64,000 nucleotides of DNA, taken from the NCBI RefSeq assembly GCF_003074135.1, contig NZ_PPDK01000001.1:2480001-2544000 (forward strand), read 5' to 3'. This document shows, in pieces, positions 8,277 to 15,786 of this stretch. The translations under genes were made by a program, and so were the position numbers. Below the pieces are notes generated by a model. That model had not been told where the DNA came from. It searched no databases and saw nothing but the letters and a program-made list of their open reading frames with translations. The DNA is from Euzebya tangerina. Lineage in GTDB: Bacteria; Actinomycetota; Nitriliruptoria; Euzebyales; Euzebyaceae. Every line of letters begins with the position of its first letter. Position 1 is the stretch's first letter.

Positions 8277-8401
8277 TCCTGCAAGGTCGCGTGCCCACCG
8301 GGCGCGCTCGTCGTGCAGCCTGACGTCACGCGCCACCACACCCCTCCGGCCGGCAGACGGCGCATCAACCCCGGTAACCCTCCCCACACAAAGGCCCACC
8401 C

Positions 8402-8713
8402 ATGTTCGCCGTTATCGCCACTGGCGGGAAGCAGTACAAGGTCGCCGTCGGCGACGAACTCGAGATCGAGAAGCTCGACGCCGAGGTCGACTCCTCCGTC
8501 GATCTGCGCGCGATCATGCTGGTCGACGACAACGACGAGGTGACCACCAACGCCGACGCGCTCGACAAGGCGTCCGTCTCGGCCACCGTCGTGGGGCAGT
8601 ACATGGGTGACAAGGTCAGGATCTTCAAGTACCGGAACAAGACCGGCTACCGCCGCAAGACCGGCCACCGTCAGCCGATCACCCGCATCCGCGTCGACTC
8701 CATCTCGGCCTAG
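8402..8713 (+). CDS. rplU: 50S ribosomal protein L21
   Basis: This 103-residue protein is ribosomal L21, which binds 23S rRNA in the large subunit. The start '[20 protein letters not shown]' and the C-terminal '[20 protein letters not shown]' region are diagnostic, and the length is typical. An AAAGG lies about 7 bases before the ATG. It is followed after 30 bases by the L27 gene. In most bacteria this pair continues directly into obg; here obg is some 8.5 kb further on, so the usual cluster has been split. Confidence 0.97.
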   Translation: MFAVIATGGKQYKVAVGDELEIEKLDAEVDSSVDLRAIMLVDDNDEVTTNADALDKASVSATVVGQYMGDKVRIFKYRNKTGYRRKTGHRQPITRIRVDSISA

Positions 8714-8743
8714 CGCCGCACTCGTCTCCAGGAGGAACACACC

Positions 8744-8998
8744 ATGGCAACCAAGAAGGGCGGCGGCTCAACCAACAACGGCCGCGACTCCAACCCCAAG
8801 TACCTGGGCGTCAAGCGGTTCGGTGGCGAGGTCGTCACCACCGGCTCGATCATCGTCCGACAGCGAGGGACCAAGATCCACCCCGGCGAGAACGTCGGTC
8901 GGGGCAGTGATGACACCCTGTTCGCGCTGATCGACGGTCAGGTCAGCTTCCGCAACTCCGGCAAGCGCAAGTTCGCCGAGGTCCTGCCGGTCGAGTAG
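8744..8998 (+). CDS. rpmA: 50S ribosomal protein L27
   Basis: This 84-residue protein is ribosomal L27, whose N-terminus reaches the peptidyl transferase centre. '[20 protein letters not shown]' and '[20 protein letters not shown]' are diagnostic. The N-terminus is not preceded by the cleavable extension found in Firmicutes. A strong Shine-Dalgarno AGGAGG precedes the ATG. It follows rplU, and a hairpin downstream probably ends the transcript. Confidence 0.97.
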   Translation: MATKKGGGSTNNGRDSNPKYLGVKRFGGEVVTTGSIIVRQRGTKIHPGENVGRGSDDTLFALIDGQVSFRNSGKRKFAEVLPVE

Positions 8999-9016
8999 AC
9001 CCACCGCCACGCACCG

Positions 9017-9047
9017 ACGCCGCCAGCCCACCTCGGGTGGGCGGCGT
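9017..9047 (+). terminator. Probable terminator after rpmA
   Basis: A GC-rich hairpin has arms ACGCCG...GCCCACC and GGTGGGC...GGCGT around a TCG loop, beginning about 19 bases after the rpmA stop and followed by a T-poor tail. It lies between the convergent rpmA and acetyltransferase genes. Confidence 0.55.
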
Positions 9048-9103
9048 TCGTCGTGTCGGGGCGATGTGTCAGGGGACGACCCCACAGGCCCCGGAGGTGG
9101 CAC

Positions 9104-10354
9104 CTACCAGACCTCCGGTGGCCACCCGGCCTCGGGCGCAGCCAGTGCGGCATCGAAGTCCCTGACCGCCTCCGGCGACGTGGCGTCGATCAGGCCCGCC
9201 CGCAGCAGGTCCATGGCACGGACGTCGCCCATGTACACTGCAGCCAGGTCGTGGATGTCGAGGGAGATGTCGGCCGAGGAGTCATCGTCCACCTGCTCGA
9301 CCGACGCACCCTCCGGCGCGACCTCAATACGCCACACGCCACGGTTCGCGGTGATCAGGTCGTCGTGGACCGCCACGGTCACGCTGGCCGAGCCGACGTA
9401 GCTGCGTGCCAGCAGCGCTGCCCGGACGTCGAGGACGCGCACGTACAACGCATCTGACCGAGTTCGGGTGATCCGCCGCACATCTTCCACGGCGAGGGGG
9501 AGCGAGTCGTCCACGGGCCGACGTGGGGCGCGGATCGTGTGGAGGAGATCGTGTCCGGCCAGGAAGCGCCACATCGCGATCTCGGCCGCAGGGTCCACAC
9601 CGGCCAGCTCGGTGACGCGGAGCTCCATCCGTTGCTGGTCGGCGACGTCGACCCAGGTCATCCCGTACGCCGCATACGCCACATCCCGGCCGTCCCGGGT
9701 CGCCACGGCCACGACCTTGTCCGTCGCCCCGGCCAGACAGCTCTTGCGGGTGGAGAGGACCTGGAAGTCCCACCAGCCCTCCGACCGGCCGTGGAGCCCC
9801 GCACGGCGCCGGCGGGTTGCCTCATAGATCGGCTCGATCACCGTCCGCGCCTCCTCGAGCGGGACCAGACGAACCGAGTCCGCGGGGCCGGCCGCGCCTC
9901 GTTTGAACGCCAACCCACCGTGCACGTCCACGACCAGCTTCTGCAGGTCGATGGACGGCGCGAAGCCCCAGCGGCCGTAGATCGTCGCCTCCGATGCCCA
10001 TAGCGCGGCCAGTGGCTCGCCGCGGTCACGAGCCTGCAGCAGCTGGTCGGTCAACATCCGCCGGGCAATGCCCCGTCGGCGATGGGTCGGGGACACGCCG
10101 ACCCAGGTCGTCCCGGCACAGGCCACCGTGCCGCCCGGCACCGACAGCTCCAACCCGTAGTCCCCCAGACACCCGACCAATCGGCCGCTGTCGAAGGCCG
10201 CGATCGAGCGGGACACGTCCTGGATCGCCATCTCGGCGGCCCGGTCGGCGTCGTCGAACTCCTCGCCGAACACAAGCCCGAGCAGGTCCAGGGCATCGTC
10301 GGCCTCGTCGGTCGTGAACGGGCGGTACGTCAGGCTGTCGGCGGGAGCACGCAT
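9104..10354 (-). CDS. Eis-like GNAT family N-acetyltransferase
   Basis: The 416-residue protein has the three-part layout of the Eis family. An N-terminal GNAT domain carries the acetyl-CoA-binding stretch 'VGVSPTHRRRGIARRML'. A second GNAT-like fold starts around 'YEATRRRRAGLHGRSEGWWD', and a C-terminal sterol-carrier-like domain holds 'DISLDIHDLAAVYMGD'. In mycobacteria Eis acetylates aminoglycosides and other amines, but homologues vary, so no substrate is claimed here. The ATG at 10352-10354 has a TACCCT hexamer 9 bases upstream, consistent with a leaderless transcript. It is divergent from cbs. Confidence 0.85.
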   Translation of the reverse strand: MRAPADSLTYRPFTTDEADDALDLLGLVFGEEFDDADRAAEMAIQDVSRSIAAFDSGRLVGCLGDYGLELSVPGGTVACAGTTWVGVSPTHRRRGIARRMLTDQLLQARDRGEPLAALWASEATIYGRWGFAPSIDLQKLVVDVHGGLAFKRGAAGPADSVRLVPLEEARTVIEPIYEATRRRRAGLHGRSEGWWDFQVLSTRKSCLAGATDKVVAVATRDGRDVAYAAYGMTWVDVADQQRMELRVTELAGVDPAAEIAMWRFLAGHDLLHTIRAPRRPVDDSLPLAVEDVRRITRTRSDALYVRVLDVRAALLARSYVGSASVTVAVHDDLITANRGVWRIEVAPEGASVEQVDDDSSADISLDIHDLAAVYMGDVRAMDLLRAGLIDATSPEAVRDFDAALAAPEAGWPPEVW

Positions 10355-10363
10355 ACCTCGATG

Positions 10364-10369
10364 AGGGTA
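10364..10369 (-). promoter_or_regulatory. -10 hexamer TACCCT, leaderless promoter of the Eis-like gene
   Basis: On the minus strand TACCCT ends 9 bases before the ATG of the acetyltransferase gene. Confidence 0.5.
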
Positions 10370-10500
10370 GTGGCCGAGAGCCCCGACGAGGTGGTCGAAT
10401 CGGTCAAGCGACGCCCGCCCGTCTACTCTCCGAGGCGTCGCCGGACCCCGTTTGTGCCAAGCCAGGCGCAGGCCGCCGACGGAACGCGCGAGGCAACCAC

Positions 10501-11907
10501 ATGGACGTAGTCGACTCACTCATGGACGTCGTGGGCAACACGCCCCTGGTCCGCATGCGGGCCTTCTCCCGCGACGTGAAGCCAACAATCCTCGCGAAGG
10601 TCGAGTACCTCAACCCCGGCGGGTCGGTGAAGGACCGCATCGGCATGGCCATGATCGAGGCGGCGGAGGCGTCCGGGGAACTCCAACCCGGCGGCACCAT
10701 CGTCGAGCCGACCAGCGGGAACACCGGTGCCGGGCTGGCGATCGCGGCCTCCCAGCGGGGCTACAAGTGCATCTTCGTCATGCCGGACAAGATGTCGGCG
10801 GAGAAGATCAACCTGCTGCGCGCCTATGGAGCCGAGGTCGTGGTCTGCCCCACCGACGTCGACCCGGAGGATCCCCGGTCCTACTACAAGACCTCCGACC
10901 GACTCGTCGAGGAGACCCCTGGGGCCTTCAAGCCCGGCCAGTACTGGAACCAGGCCAACCCCCAGGCCCACTACGAGAGCACCGGCCCGGAGATCTGGCA
11001 GCAGACCGACGGCACCATCGACGTCTTCGTGGCTGGCGTCGGGACGGGCGGGACGATCACCGGAACGGCCCGGTACCTGAAGGAGCGCAACCCCGACATC
11101 CTGGTCGTCGGCGCCGACCCAGAAGGGTCGATCTACAACTCCGCGGAGGTGCACAGCTACCTCACCGAGGGCGTGGGCGAGGACTTCTGGCCCGGCACCT
11201 TCGACCCCGACCTGGTCGATGAGTACATCACCGTCAGCGACCGTGATGCGTTCCTGACGGCGCGCCGGATCACGAAGGAGGAGGGGATCCTGGTCGGTGG
11301 ATCGTGCGGCACCGCGGCGTACGCGGCGCTCCAGGTCGCCAAGCGATTCGAGGAGGACGCTGTCATCGTCACGCTGCTCCCCGACAGCGGCCGCAACTAC
11401 CTCTCCAAGATCTACAACGACGACTGGATGCGCGACCACGGCTTCCTGCGCTCCGGCGGCGCGGCCCGCCTGTCTGCGGTCCTCGACCACAAGCGGAGCG
11501 CCACGGACCTGCCGACCATCGTGCACGTCCATCCGCACGAGTCGGTCCGGGAGGCCATCGGAACGATGTCGGACTTCGGCGTCTCGCAGATGCCGGTCGT
11601 TGCCACAGCGGACGAGGGTCAGCAGACCCCGTCACGCTTCGACGAGCGGGCCAAGCTGATCGGCTCGATCCGCGAGCGGGGGCTGCTGGACCGCGCGTTC
11701 AACGACCCCGGCGTGCTCGAGAAGACCGTGGCCGACGTGATGGACGAGCCGCTCCCGGTGGTCGACACCTCCGACACCGTCGACGACGCGATGGGCCAAC
11801 TGACCAAGCAGGCCTCAGCCGTCCTGGTGTGCGAGGGCCAGTCTCCGGTCGGGGTCCTGACGCGCGCCGACATCCTCGAGTTCATGACGGCATCGAAGGA
11901 CACCTGA
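10501..11907 (+). CDS. cbs: Cystathionine beta-synthase with C-terminal CBS domains
   Basis: This PLP enzyme joins homocysteine and serine to make cystathionine. The PLP lysine is Lys44 in 'NPGGSVKDRIG'; 'EPTSGNTGAGLA' and the phosphate loop 'GVGTGGTITGTARYL' follow. The core reaches about residue 320. A pair of CBS domains occupies roughly residues 340-465 ('VREAIGTMSDFGVSQMPVVA', 'ADVMDEPLPVVDTSDTVDDA'), suggesting regulation by an adenosine ligand. At 468 aa it has the length of a full CBS rather than cysteine synthase. A GAGG lies 8 bases before the ATG. Its stop shares a base with the start of the following cystathionine lyase/synthase gene, so the two form a transsulfuration operon. Confidence 0.93.
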   Translation: MDVVDSLMDVVGNTPLVRMRAFSRDVKPTILAKVEYLNPGGSVKDRIGMAMIEAAEASGELQPGGTIVEPTSGNTGAGLAIAASQRGYKCIFVMPDKMSAEKINLLRAYGAEVVVCPTDVDPEDPRSYYKTSDRLVEETPGAFKPGQYWNQANPQAHYESTGPEIWQQTDGTIDVFVAGVGTGGTITGTARYLKERNPDILVVGADPEGSIYNSAEVHSYLTEGVGEDFWPGTFDPDLVDEYITVSDRDAFLTARRITKEEGILVGGSCGTAAYAALQVAKRFEEDAVIVTLLPDSGRNYLSKIYNDDWMRDHGFLRSGGAARLSAVLDHKRSATDLPTIVHVHPHESVREAIGTMSDFGVSQMPVVATADEGQQTPSRFDERAKLIGSIRERGLLDRAFNDPGVLEKTVADVMDEPLPVVDTSDTVDDAMGQLTKQASAVLVCEGQSPVGVLTRADILEFMTASKDT

Positions 11908-13217
11908 TGGCGGACCGTGACGCTGCTGCGCACGACGAGGCGTCGGCTTCCGAGCCGGCGGGATTCTCAGCCGACTCGGCGCGCGATGCTCATCCTGCGC
12001 CCCGCGAGGCGTCGGCTTCCGAGCCGGTGGGATTCTCAGCCGACTCGGCGCGCAGTTCCCTGAAGCGCTGGCAGGACGCCGGCTTCGCCACCCGCGCCAT
12101 CCACGCCGGGCAGGACCCCGAACCCCGGACCGGGTCCGTCGCCGTCCCGGTCTTCCAGACCTCCACCTTCGCCCAACCCGCTGTCGGGCAGGACCTCGGG
12201 TGGGATTACGCCCGCTCCGCCAACCCGACGCGCGATGCGTTGGAGGAGTCGCTGGCCTCCATCGAGAAGGGCCGGTACGGTCTGGCCTTCGCCAGCGGCT
12301 CCGCGGCGCAGGACGCCATCGTGCGGACCCTGCGACCCGGCGACCACGTGGTCATGGCCCCCGACGTCTACGGCGGCACATACCGGCAGTTCAAGCACGT
12401 CCACGAGCCCTGGGGTCTGACCTTCGACCCGGTCGACCTCGGTGACCTCGCCGCCGTCGAAGCGGCGTGGCGGCCCGAGACCGCCGTCATCTGGATCGAG
12501 TCACCGACCAACCCGCTGCTCAACGTCTTCGACATCCAGGCGTTGGCCGAGTTCGCGCACGAGCGAGGCGCCACGGTTGTGGTCGACAACACCTTCGCGA
12601 CGTCCTACCTGCAGCAGCCGCTGACGCTCGGCGCCGACGTGGTGGTGCACTCGACGACCAAGTACCTGGGCGGCCACTCCGACGTCGTCGGCGGGGGCAT
12701 GGTCACCAACGACGAGGAGACCTACGAACGCGTCAAGTTCAATCAGAACGCCATGGGTGCGGTGCCCGGCCCGTGGGACGTCTACCTCGTGCTGCGGGGC
12801 ATCAAGACCCTCGCGCTGCGGATGGACCGGCACTGTGACAACGCCCAGGCCTGTGTGGAGGTGCTGACCTCCTCCGACGTGGTGACCTCGGTGCTCTACC
12901 CGGGCCTGGCGGGGCATCCCGGCCACGACATCGCCACCCGCCAGATGCGCGACTACGGCGGCATGATCAGCTTCCGGGTGGGTGATGAGGACACGGCACG
13001 TCGGATCTGTGCGTCCTTCGAGGTCTTCACCCTGGGCGAGTCGCTCGGCGCTGTCGAGTCACTGGTCGAACACCCCGGAGCGATGACCCACCAGTCTGTG
13101 GCAGGCTCGCCCTTGGAGGTGCCGAGCGATCTGATCCGCCTCAGCGTGGGGGTGGAGTCCCGCGAAGACCTGGTGGAGGATCTCCGACAGGCCCTGGCCG
13201 CCGGCTCGGCAGGCTGA
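11907..13217 (+). CDS. metB: Cystathionine gamma-synthase/lyase (Cys/Met metabolism PLP enzyme) with repeat-bearing N-terminal extension
   Basis: The 436-residue protein is a Cys/Met-metabolism PLP enzyme. The fold starts at about residue 58 ('FATRAIHAGQDPEPRTGSVA'); 'SANPTRDALEESLASIEKGR' follows and the PLP lysine is Lys252 in 'HSTTKYLGGHSDVVGG'. Synthase and lyase cannot be separated by eye; pairing with cbs suits reverse transsulfuration from methionine to cysteine. The first 57 residues are unusual: they hold two copies of a 16-residue block (EASASEP-GFSADSAR) encoded by a nearly identical 49-bp DNA repeat, and have no counterpart in the family. The ATG shares its A with the cbs stop, with GAAGGA as ribosome binding site. 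Confidence 0.9.
   Translation: MADRDAAAHDEASASEPAGFSADSARDAHPAPREASASEPVGFSADSARSSLKRWQDAGFATRAIHAGQDPEPRTGSVAVPVFQTSTFAQPAVGQDLGWDYARSANPTRDALEESLASIEKGRYGLAFASGSAAQDAIVRTLRPGDHVVMAPDVYGGTYRQFKHVHEPWGLTFDPVDLGDLAAVEAAWRPETAVIWIESPTNPLLNVFDIQALAEFAHERGATVVVDNTFATSYLQQPLTLGADVVVHSTTKYLGGHSDVVGGGMVTNDEETYERVKFNQNAMGAVPGPWDVYLVLRGIKTLALRMDRHCDNAQACVEVLTSSDVVTSVLYPGLAGHPGHDIATRQMRDYGGMISFRVGDEDTARRICASFEVFTLGESLGAVESLVEHPGAMTHQSVAGSPLEVPSDLIRLSVGVESREDLVEDLRQALAAGSAG
11936..11984 (+). repeat. In-frame repeat block 1 in metB
   Basis: A 49-bp block (core 48 bp, 16 codons) with inverted arms GTCGGCT and AGCCGAC, ending CTCGGCGCGC. It is matched at all but one position by 12005-12053. Confidence 0.8.
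12005..12053 (+). repeat. In-frame repeat block 2 in metB
   Basis: This second copy starts 69 bases after the first and differs from it at one base (C to T, giving Val for Ala). A 20-base spacer separates the two. Confidence 0.8.
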
Positions 13218-13233
13218 CCGGACGAGGTTGCTG

Positions 13234-13968
13234 GTGCTCGACACGCTGGTGTGTGCGGTCCAGAACGCCCTGCTCACGCTCACGGGAGCCGTGGGCCGGG
13301 TGAATCCGCTGGGGCGACTGCGCGAGGGCGTCGGGATCACCAGCGGTCAGGTCGATCAGTACCGCTGGGCGTGGGAGGCGCACAACGCGGCTGCTCTTGC
13401 GAAGGACGGCCCGCTGCTGGTCGTGCTCGGGGACTCTGCGGCCCAGGGCATCGGCGCGTCGACGCCCTTCGACGGGTGGGTCGGCCAGGTGGTGGGGCGG
13501 ATGCGCGATGCTGATGGGGTGCCGTGGCGAGTGGTGAACCTGTCGGTCAGCGGGGCACGTGCGCGAGACGTCCTCGACTCCCAGCTGCCACGGCTGTACC
13601 GGCTGGGTCAGCCGGTGCAGCTGGTGATCTGCGCCGTCGGTGGCAATGACATGTATCGCACGCCGTCGTGGCTCGTGCGCGAGCACTTCTCACGGCTCGT
13701 GCGGTCCCTGCCGGCGCCGGGAACCCTCGCCGAGGACCAACGAACGGTCATGACCACGCTCCCGCAGGGGCTCGGTCGACGACGTGCCCGCATTGCCGGG
13801 GACATCGTGACGCAGCAGGCACCGCAGCGCGGCATCCTCGTCGCCGACCTGTGGGCGACGACCGGACCGCCGTGGCAGGGCAAGTACGCCGAGGACTACT
13901 TCCATCCCAACGACGTCGGGTACGGCTTGTGGGCCGATGCCATCGTCCCGGCTGCACGTGCGGCATGA
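13234..13968 (+). CDS. SGNH/GDSL-family hydrolase
   Basis: This 244-residue protein is a GDSL-type serine esterase/lipase. The nucleophile motif is 'VVLGDSAAQGIGAS', the glycine block is 'NLSVSGARARDVLDSQL', the Asn block is 'VGGNDMYR' and the catalytic Asp/His pair lies in 'EDYFHPNDVGYGLWADA'. I chose the GTG at 13234, which has ACGAGG 6 bases upstream, over the TTG at 13228. No signal peptide is apparent, so it is probably cytoplasmic. It follows metB after 16 bases and may be co-transcribed. The substrate is unknown. Confidence 0.85.
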   Translation: MLDTLVCAVQNALLTLTGAVGRVNPLGRLREGVGITSGQVDQYRWAWEAHNAAALAKDGPLLVVLGDSAAQGIGASTPFDGWVGQVVGRMRDADGVPWRVVNLSVSGARARDVLDSQLPRLYRLGQPVQLVICAVGGNDMYRTPSWLVREHFSRLVRSLPAPGTLAEDQRTVMTTLPQGLGRRRARIAGDIVTQQAPQRGILVADLWATTGPPWQGKYAEDYFHPNDVGYGLWADAIVPAARAA

Positions 13969-14013
13969 CGGCCGACGGACGGCCCACTCCGTGACTGAGG
14001 AGACGGCGTCACC

Positions 14014-14802
14014 GTGACGCGGCTGGTAGCGCTCCTCATGGTCCTCGCGCTGCTGCTGACGGCCTGTGATGGCGGCGACGAGCCAGAGCCGCCCGAGCAG
14101 GCGGCGTCGGATGCCTCCGCTGATGGGTCAGCCGATGAGGAAGCAGCCCTGCCGGACAGCGCAGCAGGAATCCGTCTCGGCTACCGCCCGCAGTGGCCCA
14201 CCCCGATCCAGATCGGCCAAGATGACGGCTTCTTCGCCCAGGCGGTGGGGGTCGACGTGGAGTGGGTTGCCCTGGACAGCGGGCCAGAGATGGGGGAGGC
14301 GTTGGCAGCTGGCGAGGTCGACATCGCCTACTCCCTGGACCTCGCCTCGTTCGCCGAGGCTGTCCAGAACGGTCCGGCCAGCCGTGTGGTCGGTATTGCG
14401 GTCAGCTACTCCGAGGCAGTCGAGACGAGTGGTGGCGGCACCTACGACATCGTGGCCGTCCCCGAGACGGTGGCCGACGAGCGTCCGCAAGTGGTCGCCG
14501 CCTTCCTCCGGGTCACCCAGGACTTCAATCGCATGTGGGCCGACAGCTCCGAGGAGCTCAACCCGATCATCGCCCAGGCGGCGGGGATGGAGGGCGTGGG
14601 CGACTTCCTGGCCGGTGAGCAGTGGTTCTCCTTCCCGACGCTGGAGGAGCAGCTCAGCGAGGAGTGGATGGGCGGCCGGGTCGTCGAGGAACTGGCTGCC
14701 CAGATGGACACGCTGGCCGAGACGGGCGAGGGCCCCGCGGCACCATCCGATGTGAGCGAGTTGGTCACCACGAGCTTCCTCGAGACCGCCCTCGATGGCT
14801 GA
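14014..14802 (+). CDS. Lipoprotein related to TauA/SsuA substrate-binding proteins, internally shortened
   Basis: The GTG start has GAGGAGA about 9 bases upstream. A lipobox 'LLTAC' puts the lipidated cysteine at residue 18, followed by an acidic linker. Residues 52-138 ('IRLGYRPQWPTPIQIGQDDG', 'DSGPEMGEALAAGEVDIAYS') match the first lobe of taurine/sulfonate-binding ABC proteins. The text then jumps from 'AVSYSEAVE' directly to 'TYDIVAVPETVADERPQVVA', which is the C-terminal part of the family. Compared with E. coli TauA from memory, about 80-90 residues of the second lobe are absent, without a frameshift. No ABC permease or ATPase gene is nearby. It may be a decaying gene or a binding protein with a changed role. 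Confidence 0.7.
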   Translation: MTRLVALLMVLALLLTACDGGDEPEPPEQAASDASADGSADEEAALPDSAAGIRLGYRPQWPTPIQIGQDDGFFAQAVGVDVEWVALDSGPEMGEALAAGEVDIAYSLDLASFAEAVQNGPASRVVGIAVSYSEAVETSGGGTYDIVAVPETVADERPQVVAAFLRVTQDFNRMWADSSEELNPIIAQAAGMEGVGDFLAGEQWFSFPTLEEQLSEEWMGGRVVEELAAQMDTLAETGEGPAAPSDVSELVTTSFLETALDG

Positions 14803-14829
14803 GGCAGACCCGCGTCTGGGCAGAGGGGC

Positions 14830-15780
14830 TCAGTAGCCGAGGGCCGGGTCGACCAGGCCGAGCAGGGACTCACCCGCGGCGAAGCGACGGAGATTCGCCC
14901 GGATGCGGGCCGTCACCAACGGCCTGGCCATCTCCTCGGTGTTGGCAACGTGTGGCGTGATCAGGCAGTTCGGGTGCGCCCACAGCGGATGGCCGTCGGG
15001 CAGCGGTTCTGGATCGGTGACGTCGAGCGCCGCTCCCGCGATCACATCGGCGCGAAGAGCATCGACCAGGTCCTCGGTCACGACGTGAGCCCCGCGAGCC
15101 ACGTTGACGAGCCAGGCGTGGTCGGGCATCGCAGCCAGCGCCTGGGCGTCGATCACACCGCTGGTCTCTGGCGTGAGCGCCAGGGCCAGCACCACTGCGT
15201 CGGCATCGGCCAACGCCTCCGTGGTGTGGTCGGCTGCAAGGACCCGGGCCACGCCATCCATGGGGGAGGGGTCCCGACGCACCACGGTGATCTGGGCCTC
15301 GAAGGGCATCAGCATGCGGATGAGCGACGTGGCGATCCCGCCGCCACCGAGGATCGTGACATTGCCACCCATCAGCGACGTGCCCCACTGCGGCCCCCAC
15401 GACCTCGCCGCTGCCCGGGCCGGCAGGTCGCGCAGGCCGGCCAGCAACAACGCCAACGCGTGTTCGGCGACGGGGTCGGCGTAGATCCCCTTGCCGCAGG
15501 CCCAGGTCCGACCGTCATCGAAGAGCCCGGCCTCGGCGAAGGCCTCGACGCCGGCCCAGAGCAGCTGGACGGTGGTGATCTGCGGGCAGCGCTCCAGCAG
15601 CTCGGCCAGCGGGGCAGGGTCGGTCGGGTCCGTCCAGATCAGCACCTCGGCGTCCTCGGGTGGGACGACGACTGCGCCGCTGTCACCGACGACGTCGATC
15701 AGGTAGGACCGGACGTCGTCCGGCTGGACGGCGACCAGCGGGCCGCTGGCTGCCGCGCTGGTGTCACTCTCGCCGCCCAC
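14830..15780 (-). CDS. D-2-hydroxyacid dehydrogenase (NAD(P)-dependent)
   Basis: The 316-residue protein is a D-isomer-specific 2-hydroxyacid dehydrogenase. The Rossmann motif appears as 'VTILGGGGIATSLIRML', with catalytic Arg in 'NVARGAHVVTEDLVDAL', Glu in 'DVTDPEPLPDGHPLW' and His in 'ITPHVANT'. It resembles glyoxylate/hydroxypyruvate reductases of the GhrA/GyaR type, but the substrate cannot be read from sequence. The start is a GTG. It begins 6 bases after the stop of the upstream beta-lactamase-like gene, so the two are probably one operon. It converges on the TauA-like gene. Confidence 0.88.
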   Translation of the reverse strand: MGGESDTSAAASGPLVAVQPDDVRSYLIDVVGDSGAVVVPPEDAEVLIWTDPTDPAPLAELLERCPQITTVQLLWAGVEAFAEAGLFDDGRTWACGKGIYADPVAEHALALLLAGLRDLPARAAARSWGPQWGTSLMGGNVTILGGGGIATSLIRMLMPFEAQITVVRRDPSPMDGVARVLAADHTTEALADADAVVLALALTPETSGVIDAQALAAMPDHAWLVNVARGAHVVTEDLVDALRADVIAGAALDVTDPEPLPDGHPLWAHPNCLITPHVANTEEMARPLVTARIRANLRRFAAGESLLGLVDPALGY

Positions 15781-15786
15781 GACGCG

